From Planctomycetia bacterium (lineage in GTDB: Bacteria; Planctomycetota; Phycisphaerae; Phycisphaerales; SM1A02): DNA of 41,286 nt. The notes beneath the pieces are model-generated. The model made no database searches and was not told where the DNA came from. It saw only the letters and a program-made list of their open reading frames with translations. Below, piece after piece: positions 33,882-41,286 of this stretch. The position numbers were made by a program, and so were the translations under genes. The stretch lies in contig SXUI01000062.1 of the NCBI GenBank assembly GCA_005790605.1, positions 1 through 41,286 of the forward strand, read 5' to 3'. Positions within the stretch are counted from its first letter, which is position 1. Each line of letters opens with the position of its first letter.

Positions 33882-36800
33882 TCAATCGCCCTTCGCGCAT
33901 CGCTGCAAAAGATCATCAACCGCGGCGCGAAGTTGTGCGTCCTCGCGCTTCGATTCGGCTTCTGGAGTTTGCGCGACACGGATATCTGGTTCCGCGCCGT
34001 GCTCCTCCATATCGGTGCCGTTCATGAGATACCAGCCTCGAAACGGCATTCGAACCGTGGTCCCGTCCGCGAGCGAACTCGACCCCGTAGAAATCACGCC
34101 GCCGTAGGTCTGTTGTCCAACGAGCGATCCGCGACCGAGTGACTTGAAAGCGTGCGAGACGATCTCTGCATTCGAGAAACTCTTCTCGTTGCAGAGCATG
34201 TTCATCGGCATCGTGTAGCGCTGAATGAACAGTCGGTCCTGCGGGTAATGACCGAGGTCGGTCGGATCGCCGTCGCGCGGCATCGTGTAGGCATACGGAC
34301 GAACCATCACCGAGGCGAGGAATCGATCCGCGGTCCAGCCGCCACCGTTGTTGCGAACATCCACGATGAGTCCGCGCTTGCCGTGCGCGGCTGCATAGAG
34401 ATCGCGCTCGAAATCATCGAGCGACGGTTGATCCATGCCTTGCATGTGGATGTAGCCAAGCTTGCCGGCGGACCACTCGGAAACTAGTGCTGCCTTTTCT
34501 AGCGTGGCAGCACGGTAGCGTTGACGCCGCTCGTCCATGGAAGAGTCTGGAACGATGAGCGTGCGAAGTTCCTTGGTTGTTCCATCCGCGCTCGTGCGTT
34601 GGAACTGAACAATGCACTCCGCGCCGACCTTTCCAGCGAGAAGCAATTCAAGCGGCTTCGATGGATCCACTTTGTCCGCATCGATACTGGTGATCACATC
34701 GCCAACTCGGAGAGGAAGCAGCGCGCGAGCTGCGGCGGATTCCGGAAGAACATCGGTGACCTCGCGGCCCGTCTTCGCGGGCACGGTCCCCACGCCGAGT
34801 CGTCCCTGCGCTCGCCGATTCGCATTCGTAGGTTCGGGTGATCGCACGCCGAGGTGCGAGGCGTCAAGATGTCCGATGAAGCGATTGGCGACCCAGTCGA
34901 ACTCCTCATTGGTTCTCGCGCGCTGAGCGAGGACGCGATACTGCGCCGTCAACGCGGGCCAATCGAGACCCTTCATCGTGTGGTGATAGAAACACATCCC
35001 CATCAATCGCGAAACATCATCAAACTTCTGTCCGTTGAGCTCTCCCAAGTCCACTTCACTCACCGACGCAACATCCGCGGCTTTCGCTTCACCGGAAGGA
35101 AGCGCCATGACTTGCGCGCCTCCAGATCCAACGAGCGTCGCCTTATCTCCCTGCAATGAGAGACCAAGCACGCGCCCACTCGCGGCGAGCTTCTTGAGAT
35201 CGGTTCCATCGTACTTCACGAGTGAAAGCGAACCCTGACGCGGCGGTCCGTCACCAGGACTCGCCGAGGCCGCGGAATCTGCGGAGGAGAACAAGATCTT
35301 GTCGCCCGCGGGAAGCAGCTCAAGATTCCCTTCATTCCCTGGCATACTTGTCACTCGGCGCACGCGGCGATACGCGTCGTCGAGTTCGAGTTCGCTGAAG
35401 AGTGCGGCGGCCTCCGGCGTCACTGCCTTGGCGGAGTCTTGCTTACTCGCATCAACGGGCTTCCGCTTCTTGAGCGCTTCGTTGGCGTTCTTGAAGTACT
35501 CCTCAAGATCTTTCGGCGGCAAGCCCTCGAGGTTCTTGTCGAGAAACGCGACCCAGACATCGACTTCTTCGTTCGTTCGCTCGGAGAGAAATGCCATCAC
35601 CTTTCCGTCCGCGGAAAATCTCGGTCGATAGTCGCTATCCGGATGCTGTGTGACATTAATCGCGGCACCACTGCCATCCGCGGCGATAAACCAAATGTCC
35701 TTGTTGAAGTCCTGATCATCCTCAGCAAAGGCGATGAACGACCCATCGGGGCTCCATGTGTAGTCCAATTCTTGGTCGAAGCCCGCCCGCAAGATCTTGA
35801 CTTCCTTCGTCGCAATGTCGAGAACAGCGAGATCACCAAGGTTCCGCGTGAAGGCAATGCGCTTGCCATCTGGAGATGGCATTGGCATCGTGTCGTGGTC
35901 GGCACTCCCAACGATCGGTTGTACATCAAACCGAATCGCGTCCGCCCAGCGCGACGAGTCGTACTTCGGGTTCTTCTTTGCTTCGTCGCTCTTTTCCTCT
36001 TTCTTCTCGCCTTGCGCGACTGGCTTTGTCGCCTCTGCGACGGGCGCCTGCGTGGGTGCTTCCTTCGCGGGCTCAGCCGCTTGGGCGGCGTCTGCCTTGG
36101 CGGGCTCTGCTTGAGTTTCTTCGGGCTTGCTTGGCTTCACTGGTGCGACGGCGGCATCAATCTCCTTCTTCAAGTCCGCACGCGTCTCCGCCACAGTCGC
36201 ACCGAAAATCGAATAGGTGCCATCAGAGTCACTCACGAAGTAAAGCGTCAATCCGTCAGCACTCCACGCAATGTCGCGCTCACGGAACTCGCCCTCGGTG
36301 ACGCGGTGCGTTGGGCTCTTCTCTGCAGTAGCGCGAACGAACACATCGCCGCCGGCGACAACTGCGAGCGCGAGTCCATCGGGCGACAGCGCTGCCTCAG
36401 TCACTTCCTTACCAATGGCTCGAAACTCGCGATTTCGTAGTGCGTCATCCGGCGCAGTGAACGCGAGTTGAACTGGTTTCGCAGTTGGCGACTTGAGTTC
36501 GAGTGAGTAGAGATGGTCCATCACCGCAAAGACCGCAACCCTGCCGCTCGCGTCGGTCGTCAATGCGTTCACGTCGGTTCCATTGAACTCGGTAAGTCGC
36601 ACGGCGTTCGCGTCGGGGCCCGCGAGCGTCATTCGGAACAGATTCATCGTGCCAGCAAATGGTGCTTGGCCTCGATCCGAGACAAACAACAACTCATCGT
36701 CGCCAATCCATCGAGGGAATCCATCATTTCCGTCATAGGTCGAAACTTGACGAAACGCGTCGCCCGCCGAAGTCCACAACCAGAGATCCCGATTGTCGGG

Positions 36801-37370
36801 CCCGTTGTACCCACGGCGGGTCCACGCACTTCCACCTCGCTCGAACACGACGCGCGCACCTGACGGCGACGGCACCACCGCACTGCCGAATGCGTCGTGC
36901 ACTCGCTCGAGCGCCCCGCCGGTTAAAGGGACCGCATACGGACGAGGGGAACGGTAGAAATCCCCTTCAACGCTCGCGTCGACAAATGCACACAGTTCGC
37001 CCTGCAGGATGCCGACGCTCGTCAGCGTCAGCGACACATCACCGAAGGTAAGTTGCGTGAGATCGCTCCCATCCGTTCGCATGGACCAGAGATTTCGCGC
37101 GCCATCGCGCTCGCTCTCAAAGACGATGCGCGCACCATCAGGCGTCCACGCTGAACGCAGGTCGTTCTCCGCGTCGCTCGTCAACCGAACCGCGCCTCCA
37201 CCCTCAACTGGAGCGCGCCAAAGATCCCCACGCCAACTGAAGGTGAGGGTCGTTCCGTCCGGCGAAAGGGCGGGGTATCGCGGAAGATCGACATCTGCGG
37301 CAAAGAGCGCACTCGAAACGAGAAGCAGGGATCCGGAAGCGAAGATGCACGAAGAGTCGGTGAGTCGCAT
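33882..37370 (-). CDS. Tricorn-like serine protease, exported (family S41)
   Basis: 1162 residues from the ATG at 37370 (MRLTDSSC), which gives a clean signal peptide ending SALFAAD; the frame opens seven residues earlier. Layout: PD40 propeller blades (~30-400; ALSPDGTTLTFSW, SAWTPDGARIVFES), a charged Ala/Pro/Glu/Lys-rich linker (~405-470), a second propeller (~490-770; MPMPSPDGKRIAFTR, TWSPDGSFIAFAE), the helical C1 domain, a PDZ domain (~855-935) and the S41 core. The tricorn catalytic residues can be placed: Ser838-His839 (DASHLGV), nucleophile Ser1066 (KSFSNAE) and Glu1122/1123 (TDMEEHGAEPD). The residue after the nucleophile is Asn1067; it is Asp in the archaeal enzyme. It probably degrades peptides in the periplasm. 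It converges on the SWIM gene. Confidence 0.92.
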   Translation of the reverse strand: MRLTDSSCIFASGSLLLVSSALFAADVDLPRYPALSPDGTTLTFSWRGDLWRAPVEGGGAVRLTSDAENDLRSAWTPDGARIVFESERDGARNLWSMRTDGSDLTQLTFGDVSLTLTSVGILQGELCAFVDASVEGDFYRSPRPYAVPLTGGALERVHDAFGSAVVPSPSGARVVFERGGSAWTRRGYNGPDNRDLWLWTSAGDAFRQVSTYDGNDGFPRWIGDDELLFVSDRGQAPFAGTMNLFRMTLAGPDANAVRLTEFNGTDVNALTTDASGRVAVFAVMDHLYSLELKSPTAKPVQLAFTAPDDALRNREFRAIGKEVTEAALSPDGLALAVVAGGDVFVRATAEKSPTHRVTEGEFRERDIAWSADGLTLYFVSDSDGTYSIFGATVAETRADLKKEIDAAVAPVKPSKPEETQAEPAKADAAQAAEPAKEAPTQAPVAEATKPVAQGEKKEEKSDEAKKNPKYDSSRWADAIRFDVQPIVGSADHDTMPMPSPDGKRIAFTRNLGDLAVLDIATKEVKILRAGFDQELDYTWSPDGSFIAFAEDDQDFNKDIWFIAADGSGAAINVTQHPDSDYRPRFSADGKVMAFLSERTNEEVDVWVAFLDKNLEGLPPKDLEEYFKNANEALKKRKPVDASKQDSAKAVTPEAAALFSELELDDAYRRVRRVTSMPGNEGNLELLPAGDKILFSSADSAASASPGDGPPRQGSLSLVKYDGTDLKKLAASGRVLGLSLQGDKATLVGSGGAQVMALPSGEAKAADVASVSEVDLGELNGQKFDDVSRLMGMCFYHHTMKGLDWPALTAQYRVLAQRARTNEEFDWVANRFIGHLDASHLGVRSPEPTNANRRAQGRLGVGTVPAKTGREVTDVLPESAAARALLPLRVGDVITSIDADKVDPSKPLELLLAGKVGAECIVQFQRTSADGTTKELRTLIVPDSSMDERRQRYRAATLEKAALVSEWSAGKLGYIHMQGMDQPSLDDFERDLYAAAHGKRGLIVDVRNNGGGWTADRFLASVMVRPYAYTMPRDGDPTDLGHYPQDRLFIQRYTMPMNMLCNEKSFSNAEIVSHAFKSLGRGSLVGQQTYGGVISTGSSSLADGTTVRMPFRGWYLMNGTDMEEHGAEPDIRVAQTPEAESKREDAQLRAAVDDLLQRCAKGD

Positions 37371-37461
37371 GGAGTGCGAATCGTACGGCAATCGCCTTAT
37401 TTACCCACCCGGGCGCGGAACCACACAAGTGGATGGCTCGGATGGTTTGGGATGGCATGAC

Positions 37462-37483
37462 CGCGAAAATCCGAACTTTCGCG
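37462..37483. promoter_or_regulatory. 7-bp inverted repeat in a divergent promoter region
   Basis: CGCGAAA (37462-37468), 8-bp spacer, TTTCGCG (37477-37483). It lies between the tricorn-like gene (-) and the small gene at 37550 (+) and is operator-like in size, with centre about 100 bp from each start. Confidence 0.35.
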
Positions 37484-37549
37484 AAACCACGCCGTAGCGC
37501 ATGCCGATGCAAGCATTGCAGACGAGTCACAAACGCTTTGGAACGACGC

Positions 37550-37885
37550 ATGAGCCGCCCGATCCGCAATCCAACCCAAGTCCGCTCGATTCTTGCAAAT
37601 CTCGCGCTCTCCATCGAAGAGTCTCGCGCGCGTCGCATGGGTTCACCGACCGCGAACGCAACGCCGATGGCGCACGCTGAACCAGCGGTCTCAGCGCCGA
37701 CCTCTAGTGCAGTCACTCCCGCGCATCCGCAACGCGCGCAAGTTCCGACGCCAGCTCCCCGACTGACCCCGCGAAACAACGACTTGGGTTCTTCCGCTGG
37801 ATCGACGCCCCCTCTGCGCACGCCGAGTGAGATGTTTGACGGTGGCGCTCCAAGGCTTAAGGCCCAGCCAAAGCGTCCGAGTTGA
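37550..37885 (+). CDS. Small hypothetical protein, Pro/Ala-rich linker between two charged ends
   Basis: Not recognised. 111 residues from the ATG at 37550; the frame opens at 37433 but the extra 39 residues are Arg/Cys-rich and look non-coding. The N-terminal 30 residues (SRPIRNPTQVRSILANLALS...) form a likely amphipathic helix. Residues ~31-88 are Pro/Ala/Ser/Thr-rich and probably disordered. The C-terminus SEMFDGGAPRLKAQPKR combines a hydrophobic-acidic turn with a basic tail and looks like a binding peptide. The gap to the M42 peptidase gene is 50 bp on the same strand. With no homologue known to me, it remains possible that it is a chance frame, but its composition and position favour a real gene. 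Confidence 0.45.
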   Translation: MSRPIRNPTQVRSILANLALSIEESRARRMGSPTANATPMAHAEPAVSAPTSSAVTPAHPQRAQVPTPAPRLTPRNNDLGSSAGSTPPLRTPSEMFDGGAPRLKAQPKRPS

Positions 37886-37935
37886 CGCCACCGCATCGAT
37901 GCGACAGCAGACTTGAGTGCTAAAATCCGCGACCC

Positions 37936-39024
37936 ATGCGGACCGAGTCACTGTCGTTTCTCAAGCGTCTCCTCGACACTCCAAGCCCCTCCGGTTTTGA
38001 ACGCGCCGGCCAGCGTGTGTGGCTCGACTATGTCAAGCCTTTCGCGACGCGAACTTGGAACGACGCCTACGGAAACTGCTTTGCAGAATTGCATCCTGGA
38101 TCGAGGGACGCGCCCACAATTGCGGTCTGTGGGCACGCCGACGAAATCGGTTTGATGGTCAATCACATCGACGACAAGGGCTTCATCTACTGCAAGTCCA
38201 TTGGCGGCATCGACGCAGGATCGATCGTCGGGAAGCGCATCCAGTTTCAATCGACTGTGCCCGGTGTGTCTAACCCTGTGATCGGCGTCATCGGCGCGAC
38301 CGCGATTCATCTCCAAGACAAGGCGACCGAAGGGAAGGTTCGCAAACTCCACGAACTCTTCATTGACATCGGCGCGAGATCGGCAGACGAAGCCCTCGCG
38401 CGACTCAACCTCGGCGACGCAGGTGTGTTTCTTGAGAGCTTCATGCACCTGAACGACGACCTCGTCATCGCGCGCGCCCTGGACAATCGTGTCGGGACCT
38501 TTGCTGCAGCGGAGACTTTGCGACTTTGCTTTGAGCAGCGCGCGACACTCCAAGCACGCGTCGTCGCGGTTTCCACGGTCCAAGAAGAAGTCGGCATTCA
38601 TGGCGCAACCATGATCGCGAACGCACTCAAACCAAGCGTCGCGCTGGTGACCGATGTCGGACACGCGACCGACAGCCCCGGCATCTCCGCCGCACAACAC
38701 GGGTTCTTCCGACTCGCTGGCGGACCCAAGATTGCGATCGGTGGCGCGATGCAACCGGAAGTCGTTGCCCGTTTGATGCAACACGCCCGTGAGAAAGAGA
38801 TCCCCCTGCAACGCGCCGCCACGCCTGGTCGATCGGGCACGGATACGGACGCGATTTTCCTCCAACAAGGCGGCATTCCCTGCGGGCTTGTCAGTCTGCC
38901 TATTCGCTACATGCACACGACCGTTGAAATGACGAGCCTGAAGGATCTCGAGCGGATCGCCGAGCTCTTCGCCGCATTCTGTTTGGGTATGCAACCCGGC
39001 GAGACCTTTTCTCCCACGCTGTAG
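37936..39024 (+). CDS. M42-family metallopeptidase (glutamyl/leucyl aminopeptidase type)
   Basis: A 362-residue cytoplasmic di-metal aminopeptidase of the FrvX/TET group, in which subunits usually form a 12-mer cage that trims peptides. Metal ligands and catalytic residues are recognisable: His67 in VCGHADEIGLM, Asp in ALDNRVG (bridging), the Glu-Glu pair in VQEEVGIHGA, Asp in LVTDVGHATD and the late His in RYMHTTVEM. The PDZ-like dimerisation domain (~75-165; GKRIQFQ, LFIDIGARSADEA) is present. No signal peptide. It heads a tight + cluster with the methyltransferase (43-bp gap) and queF (26-bp gap). A pathway linking the three is not evident. The close tricorn-like protease is another peptidase but lies on the opposite strand and outside the cytoplasm. 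Confidence 0.93.
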   Translation: MRTESLSFLKRLLDTPSPSGFERAGQRVWLDYVKPFATRTWNDAYGNCFAELHPGSRDAPTIAVCGHADEIGLMVNHIDDKGFIYCKSIGGIDAGSIVGKRIQFQSTVPGVSNPVIGVIGATAIHLQDKATEGKVRKLHELFIDIGARSADEALARLNLGDAGVFLESFMHLNDDLVIARALDNRVGTFAAAETLRLCFEQRATLQARVVAVSTVQEEVGIHGATMIANALKPSVALVTDVGHATDSPGISAAQHGFFRLAGGPKIAIGGAMQPEVVARLMQHAREKEIPLQRAATPGRSGTDTDAIFLQQGGIPCGLVSLPIRYMHTTVEMTSLKDLERIAELFAAFCLGMQPGETFSPTL

Positions 39025-39067
39025 TTCACGCTCGCGTTCCCACCGTTAGAGATACGCCGGAGTTTCC

Positions 39068-39736
39068 TTGCTCGAGTTCCTCACCCAATCTGTCAAACAC
39101 TTCCGAGACACCGGCTCTATCTGGCCGTCGTCTCCGCTCCTCGCACGCGCGATGACGAAGTCGCTTGAAGGAGTTTCTGGATCTCGGCGAGTGCTCGAGG
39201 TCGGTCCTGGGACTGGCCCCTTGACGAAGGGTGTGCTTCGGCGATTACGCGCCGGCGATCACTTCGACATCGTTGAAATCAATGATGTGTTCTGCAAGTT
39301 GCTTGAGAAGGAATTGCTCCAGAAGTTTCGCACGCGACATCCACAGGTCGCGGTCAACTTGCACAACGCACCGATTGAAGATGCCGCGCTTCGCGGTGGA
39401 TACGACTTGATCGTGTGTGGGCTGCCGTTCAACAATTTTCCTCCCAAACTCGTGCGCTCCATCTTTCGCCAGCTGCTAGCGCTTCTGAGTGACTCAGGCG
39501 AGTTGGTCTACTTTGAATACGCCGGGGTCCGCGCGATGAAGGCACCTATCGCGGGAACAGCGGGCCGCGCGCAGCTCAAGCGAATTGATGCGATCGGAAA
39601 GAGTCTCCGTCGTCATCACGCGGGGTCCACTGAACTGATCCTTGGCAACTTCCCGCCCGCAGTCACCATCCGCCTCAAGGGCGGTGTGACCTCGAAGAAC
39701 GCCAAATCCCGCGTGAAAGCGACGCGTACGAAGTGA
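39068..39736 (+). CDS. SAM-dependent methyltransferase, phospholipid N-methyltransferase (PmtA)-like or KsgA-like
   Basis: 222 residues. The TTG start at 39068 is supported by GGAG (39059-39062) five bases upstream and because the first 30 residues (LEFLTQSVKHFRDTGSIWPS...) match the conserved opening of PmtA-type enzymes, FLxxPxxxGAIxPSSxxLA; the first ATG (39149) would remove it. SAM-binding motif I is VLEVGPGTGPLT (43-54), then FDIVEINDVF (motif II) and DLIVCGLPFNNFP (motif IV, near ~113-125; in KsgA the matching block is NxPY/F). The Leu-Pro-Phe-Asn form is typical of PmtA-like proteins that methylate phosphatidylethanolamine, but rRNA dimethylase relatives are close. No membrane helix. 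Placement between the peptidase and queF shows co-transcription, not function. Confidence 0.8.
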   Translation: MLEFLTQSVKHFRDTGSIWPSSPLLARAMTKSLEGVSGSRRVLEVGPGTGPLTKGVLRRLRAGDHFDIVEINDVFCKLLEKELLQKFRTRHPQVAVNLHNAPIEDAALRGGYDLIVCGLPFNNFPPKLVRSIFRQLLALLSDSGELVYFEYAGVRAMKAPIAGTAGRAQLKRIDAIGKSLRRHHAGSTELILGNFPPAVTIRLKGGVTSKNAKSRVKATRTK

Positions 39737-39762
39737 GTGGAGAGGTCGGGTAGATTGCCGCC

Positions 39763-40131
39763 ATGCCCAACGCCGCGCTCCTGGAATTTTTCGATTCGCC
39801 AACGGATGCGCCATTCCTTATCGAGCATGTGAGCGATGAGTTCACGAGTGTGTGCCCCAAGACCGGGCACCCTGACTTTGGCGTCATCACCTTGCGTTAC
39901 GTTCCGGCCGCAGTGTGCGTAGAGCTCAAGAGCCTCAAGCTCTATTACCAATCGTTCCGCAACGAAGGCATTTTCTACGAAGCCGTCACCAACCAAATCC
40001 GCGACGACCTTCAGAGCGCCATGAGCCCTCGATGGATGCAGATCATCACGGAATGGCGAGGGCGTGGCGGCATCCGATCGCGCATCGTGGCAACCGCGGG
40101 CGAAGTGCCAGCGGAATACCTACGCGCGTGA
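39763..40131 (+). CDS. queF: NADPH-dependent preQ1 synthase, unimodular
   Basis: Reduces the nitrile of preQ0 to the amine of preQ1 in queuosine biosynthesis, the modified base of the wobble position in tRNA(His, Asp, Asn, Tyr). At 122 residues it is the short T-fold type. FTSVCPKTGHPDFG carries the nucleophile Cys31, which makes a thioimide with preQ0, and Asp38. CVELKSLKLYYQSFRNEGIFYE and RGGIRSRI are the other family blocks, with the Glu of VELKSLK in the substrate pocket. Its ATG is 26 bp after the methyltransferase stop, on the same strand. No preQ1 riboswitch-like leader is seen, and other que genes are not in the window. It ends 11 bp from the converging dapL. Confidence 0.96.
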   Translation: MPNAALLEFFDSPTDAPFLIEHVSDEFTSVCPKTGHPDFGVITLRYVPAAVCVELKSLKLYYQSFRNEGIFYEAVTNQIRDDLQSAMSPRWMQIITEWRGRGGIRSRIVATAGEVPAEYLRA

Positions 40132-40142
40132 ACGCTGTGCGT

Positions 40143-41286
40143 TCAGCGCATCGCGAGTAGCCGCCGCACGACCTCTTCAACATTGGCGCGTGAGTTGAAT
40201 GCGCTGATACGAATGTACCCCTCGCCGCAACGACCGAATCCAGCGCCGGGTGTCACGACGACCCGTGCTTCTCGCAAGATGTGCTCAAAGTACGCCCAAC
40301 TGTCGTATGGCGCAGGCACTCGCACCCAAACATACGGCGCGTTCGTGCCGCCCCAGGCCGCGAGACCCTTCTGTGCGCAACCCTCTCGCAGCAATCGCGC
40401 ATTTTCAAGATAGTGCGTGACGAGTTCTGCGACTTGCTGCTTACCTTCCGTTGAGTACAGCGCTTGCGCGCCGCGCTGCACGGCGTAACTCACACCATTC
40501 GATCTCGTGTTCCATCGTCGCGTCCACAGTGGGTGCAACGGGATCTGCTTCCCTTCAGCGGTCCAAGCACAGAGCGACTTCGGCAAGACGGTGTAGCCGC
40601 ATCGGACTCCCGTGAATCCACCCGACTTCGAAAACGAGCGAAACTCAACTGCGCACTCGCGCGCGCCGTCGATTTCAAAAATGGACCTTGGCACGCGCGG
40701 ATCTTGGATGTACGCCTCATAGGCCGCGTCATAGAAAATGATTGCGCGATGCTTGCGTGCGTAGGCAACCCACGCTTCAAGACGATCGCGCGGGATAACC
40801 GTCCCTGTTGGGTTGCTCGGCGAACAGAGGTAGACGAGGTCGACCGGAGTCGCTGGAATCTCCGCGAGAAAACCATTCGCCTCTGTGCACGGGAGATAAA
40901 CGAGTCCCTCGTATCCGCCACCTTCTAACGGGGCTCCTGTATTCCCGAACATCACATTGCCATCGACATACGCGGGATACACGGGGTCGGTGATCGCAAT
41001 GCGATTGTTGTGCGCGAAGAGCTCCATGATCGATGAGCAGTCGCCCTTTGAACCATCCGAAAGAAAGATCTCGTCGTCGGCAACATCAATGCCGCGCGAG
41101 CGGAAGTCTCCTTCTGCGATCGTCTGCCGGACATCGTCGTAACCCGTTCCTGGTCCATATCCACGAAACGACGCACGATGGGCGAGTTCCTCAGTCGCGG
41201 TTTTCATCGCATCGATCGCCGCGCGAGGCAATGGTTCCGTGACATCACCAATGCCGCAGCGAATGATCTCGCCCGCGAACTGCGGA
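40143..41286 (-). CDS. dapL: LL-diaminopimelate aminotransferase, start beyond window edge
   Basis: PLP enzyme that converts tetrahydrodipicolinate directly to LL-diaminopimelate, the short lysine/peptidoglycan route of plants, chlamydiae and planctomycetes. About 381 residues are visible; the N-terminus is cut off, and the frame runs on through 41286 with IIRCGIGDVTEPLPRAA. Fold type I landmarks: GYGPGTGYDDVRQTIAE, EIFLSDGSKGDCSSI, ITDPVYPAYVD, SPSNPTGTVIPR, IIFYDAAYEAYI, and the Schiff-base Lys in SFSKSGGFTGVRCG. The Thr-Gly-Val-Arg-Cys-Gly after the Lys and the substrate-side blocks are those of DapL, as opposed to aspartate aminotransferases. It converges on queF with an 11-bp gap. Confidence 0.95.
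   Translation of the reverse strand, partial: PQFAGEIIRCGIGDVTEPLPRAAIDAMKTATEELAHRASFRGYGPGTGYDDVRQTIAEGDFRSRGIDVADDEIFLSDGSKGDCSSIMELFAHNNRIAITDPVYPAYVDGNVMFGNTGAPLEGGGYEGLVYLPCTEANGFLAEIPATPVDLVYLCSPSNPTGTVIPRDRLEAWVAYARKHRAIIFYDAAYEAYIQDPRVPRSIFEIDGARECAVEFRSFSKSGGFTGVRCGYTVLPKSLCAWTAEGKQIPLHPLWTRRWNTRSNGVSYAVQRGAQALYSTEGKQQVAELVTHYLENARLLREGCAQKGLAAWGGTNAPYVWVRVPAPYDSWAYFEHILREARVVVTPGAGFGRCGEGYIRISAFNSRANVEEVVRRLLAMR

Noticed and set aside
37431-37455. Three GGATGG repeats at 9-10 bp spacing
   Set aside because: Short and within a low-complexity G/T stretch; too weak to call a regulator array.
37948-38994. Minus-strand open frame of about 348 codons
   Set aside because: Antisense to the complete M42 peptidase gene; no family signature.
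1-41286. CRISPR arrays, toxin-antitoxin pairs, IS elements, prophage genes, secondary-metabolite clusters
   Set aside because: Looked for on both strands; no regularly spaced repeats, transposase, phage structural gene or biosynthetic core enzyme was found.

Overview
The window looks like ordinary chromosome from a high-GC (about 60 %) Gram-negative bacterium, most probably a planctomycete of the Phycisphaerae type. This placement is an inference. It rests on the mix of a secreted metzincin with a planctomycete-style dockerin-like C-terminus (DLDADGLVNAADLAILLS...), a ThuA-domain protein, a sialate O-acetylesterase, an OprO/OprP-like porin with an N-terminal coiled coil, a periplasmic tricorn-like protease, the LL-diaminopimelate aminotransferase route to lysine, and weak use of Shine-Dalgarno sequences. 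No prophage, IS element, CRISPR array or clear genomic island was seen.

Layout. 1-7.3 kb: the 3'-truncated serine acetyltransferase gene cysE (-), a small membrane/lipoprotein gene (-), a secreted FKBP isomerase (+), tandem hairpins, the tkt-rpiB pentose-phosphate operon (-), a K+ channel (-), a DUF1569 protein (+) and a receiver protein with a degenerate kinase-like region (-). 7.5-15.2 kb: thuA-like gene (+), a 334-bp non-coding stretch with a candidate small RNA, a two-gene minus-strand operon (metzincin, then a SoxA/SolA-like flavoprotein), an orphan DNA methyltransferase (+) and a sialate O-acetylesterase (-). 15.4-22.8 kb: asnB (+), a P1B-4 metal ATPase (+), a porin (-), a DUF4956-like membrane protein (+) and an unrecognised protein made of two copies of one domain (-). 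22.9-26.7 kb: purE-purK (+), then an xerC-lipoprotein-methyltransferase run (-). 27.0-29.3 kb: an operon of two lipoproteins, one a TolB-type propeller and the other a TolB-N/CsgG-like domain (-). 29.4-33.9 kb: tRNA-Lys(UUU), then an SNF2 ATPase translationally coupled to a SWIM zinc-finger protein (+). 33.9-41.3 kb: a tricorn-like protease (-), a small unknown protein, an M42 aminopeptidase, a methyltransferase and queF (+), and the start-truncated dapL (-).

The genes are mostly housekeeping (purine, asparagine, lysine, cysteine, pentose phosphate, queuosine) interleaved with envelope and secreted proteins. Gene ends are packed very tightly. Several convergent pairs are separated by fewer than 20 bp, and two pairs, each involving an orphan DNA methyltransferase, share a single CTAG that supplies the TAG stop of both genes. 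CTAG itself is about tenfold rarer in the window than base composition predicts.

Most likely to repay follow-up: the CTAG pattern and the two orphan methyltransferases; the candidate about 90-nt RNA near 8.54-8.63 kb; the internally duplicated unknown protein at 22.0-22.8 kb; the possible split TolB system at 27.0-29.2 kb; the SNF2-SWIM pair; and the kinase-like protein that lacks its histidine and ATPase domain. No complete novel system is proven by this sequence alone.
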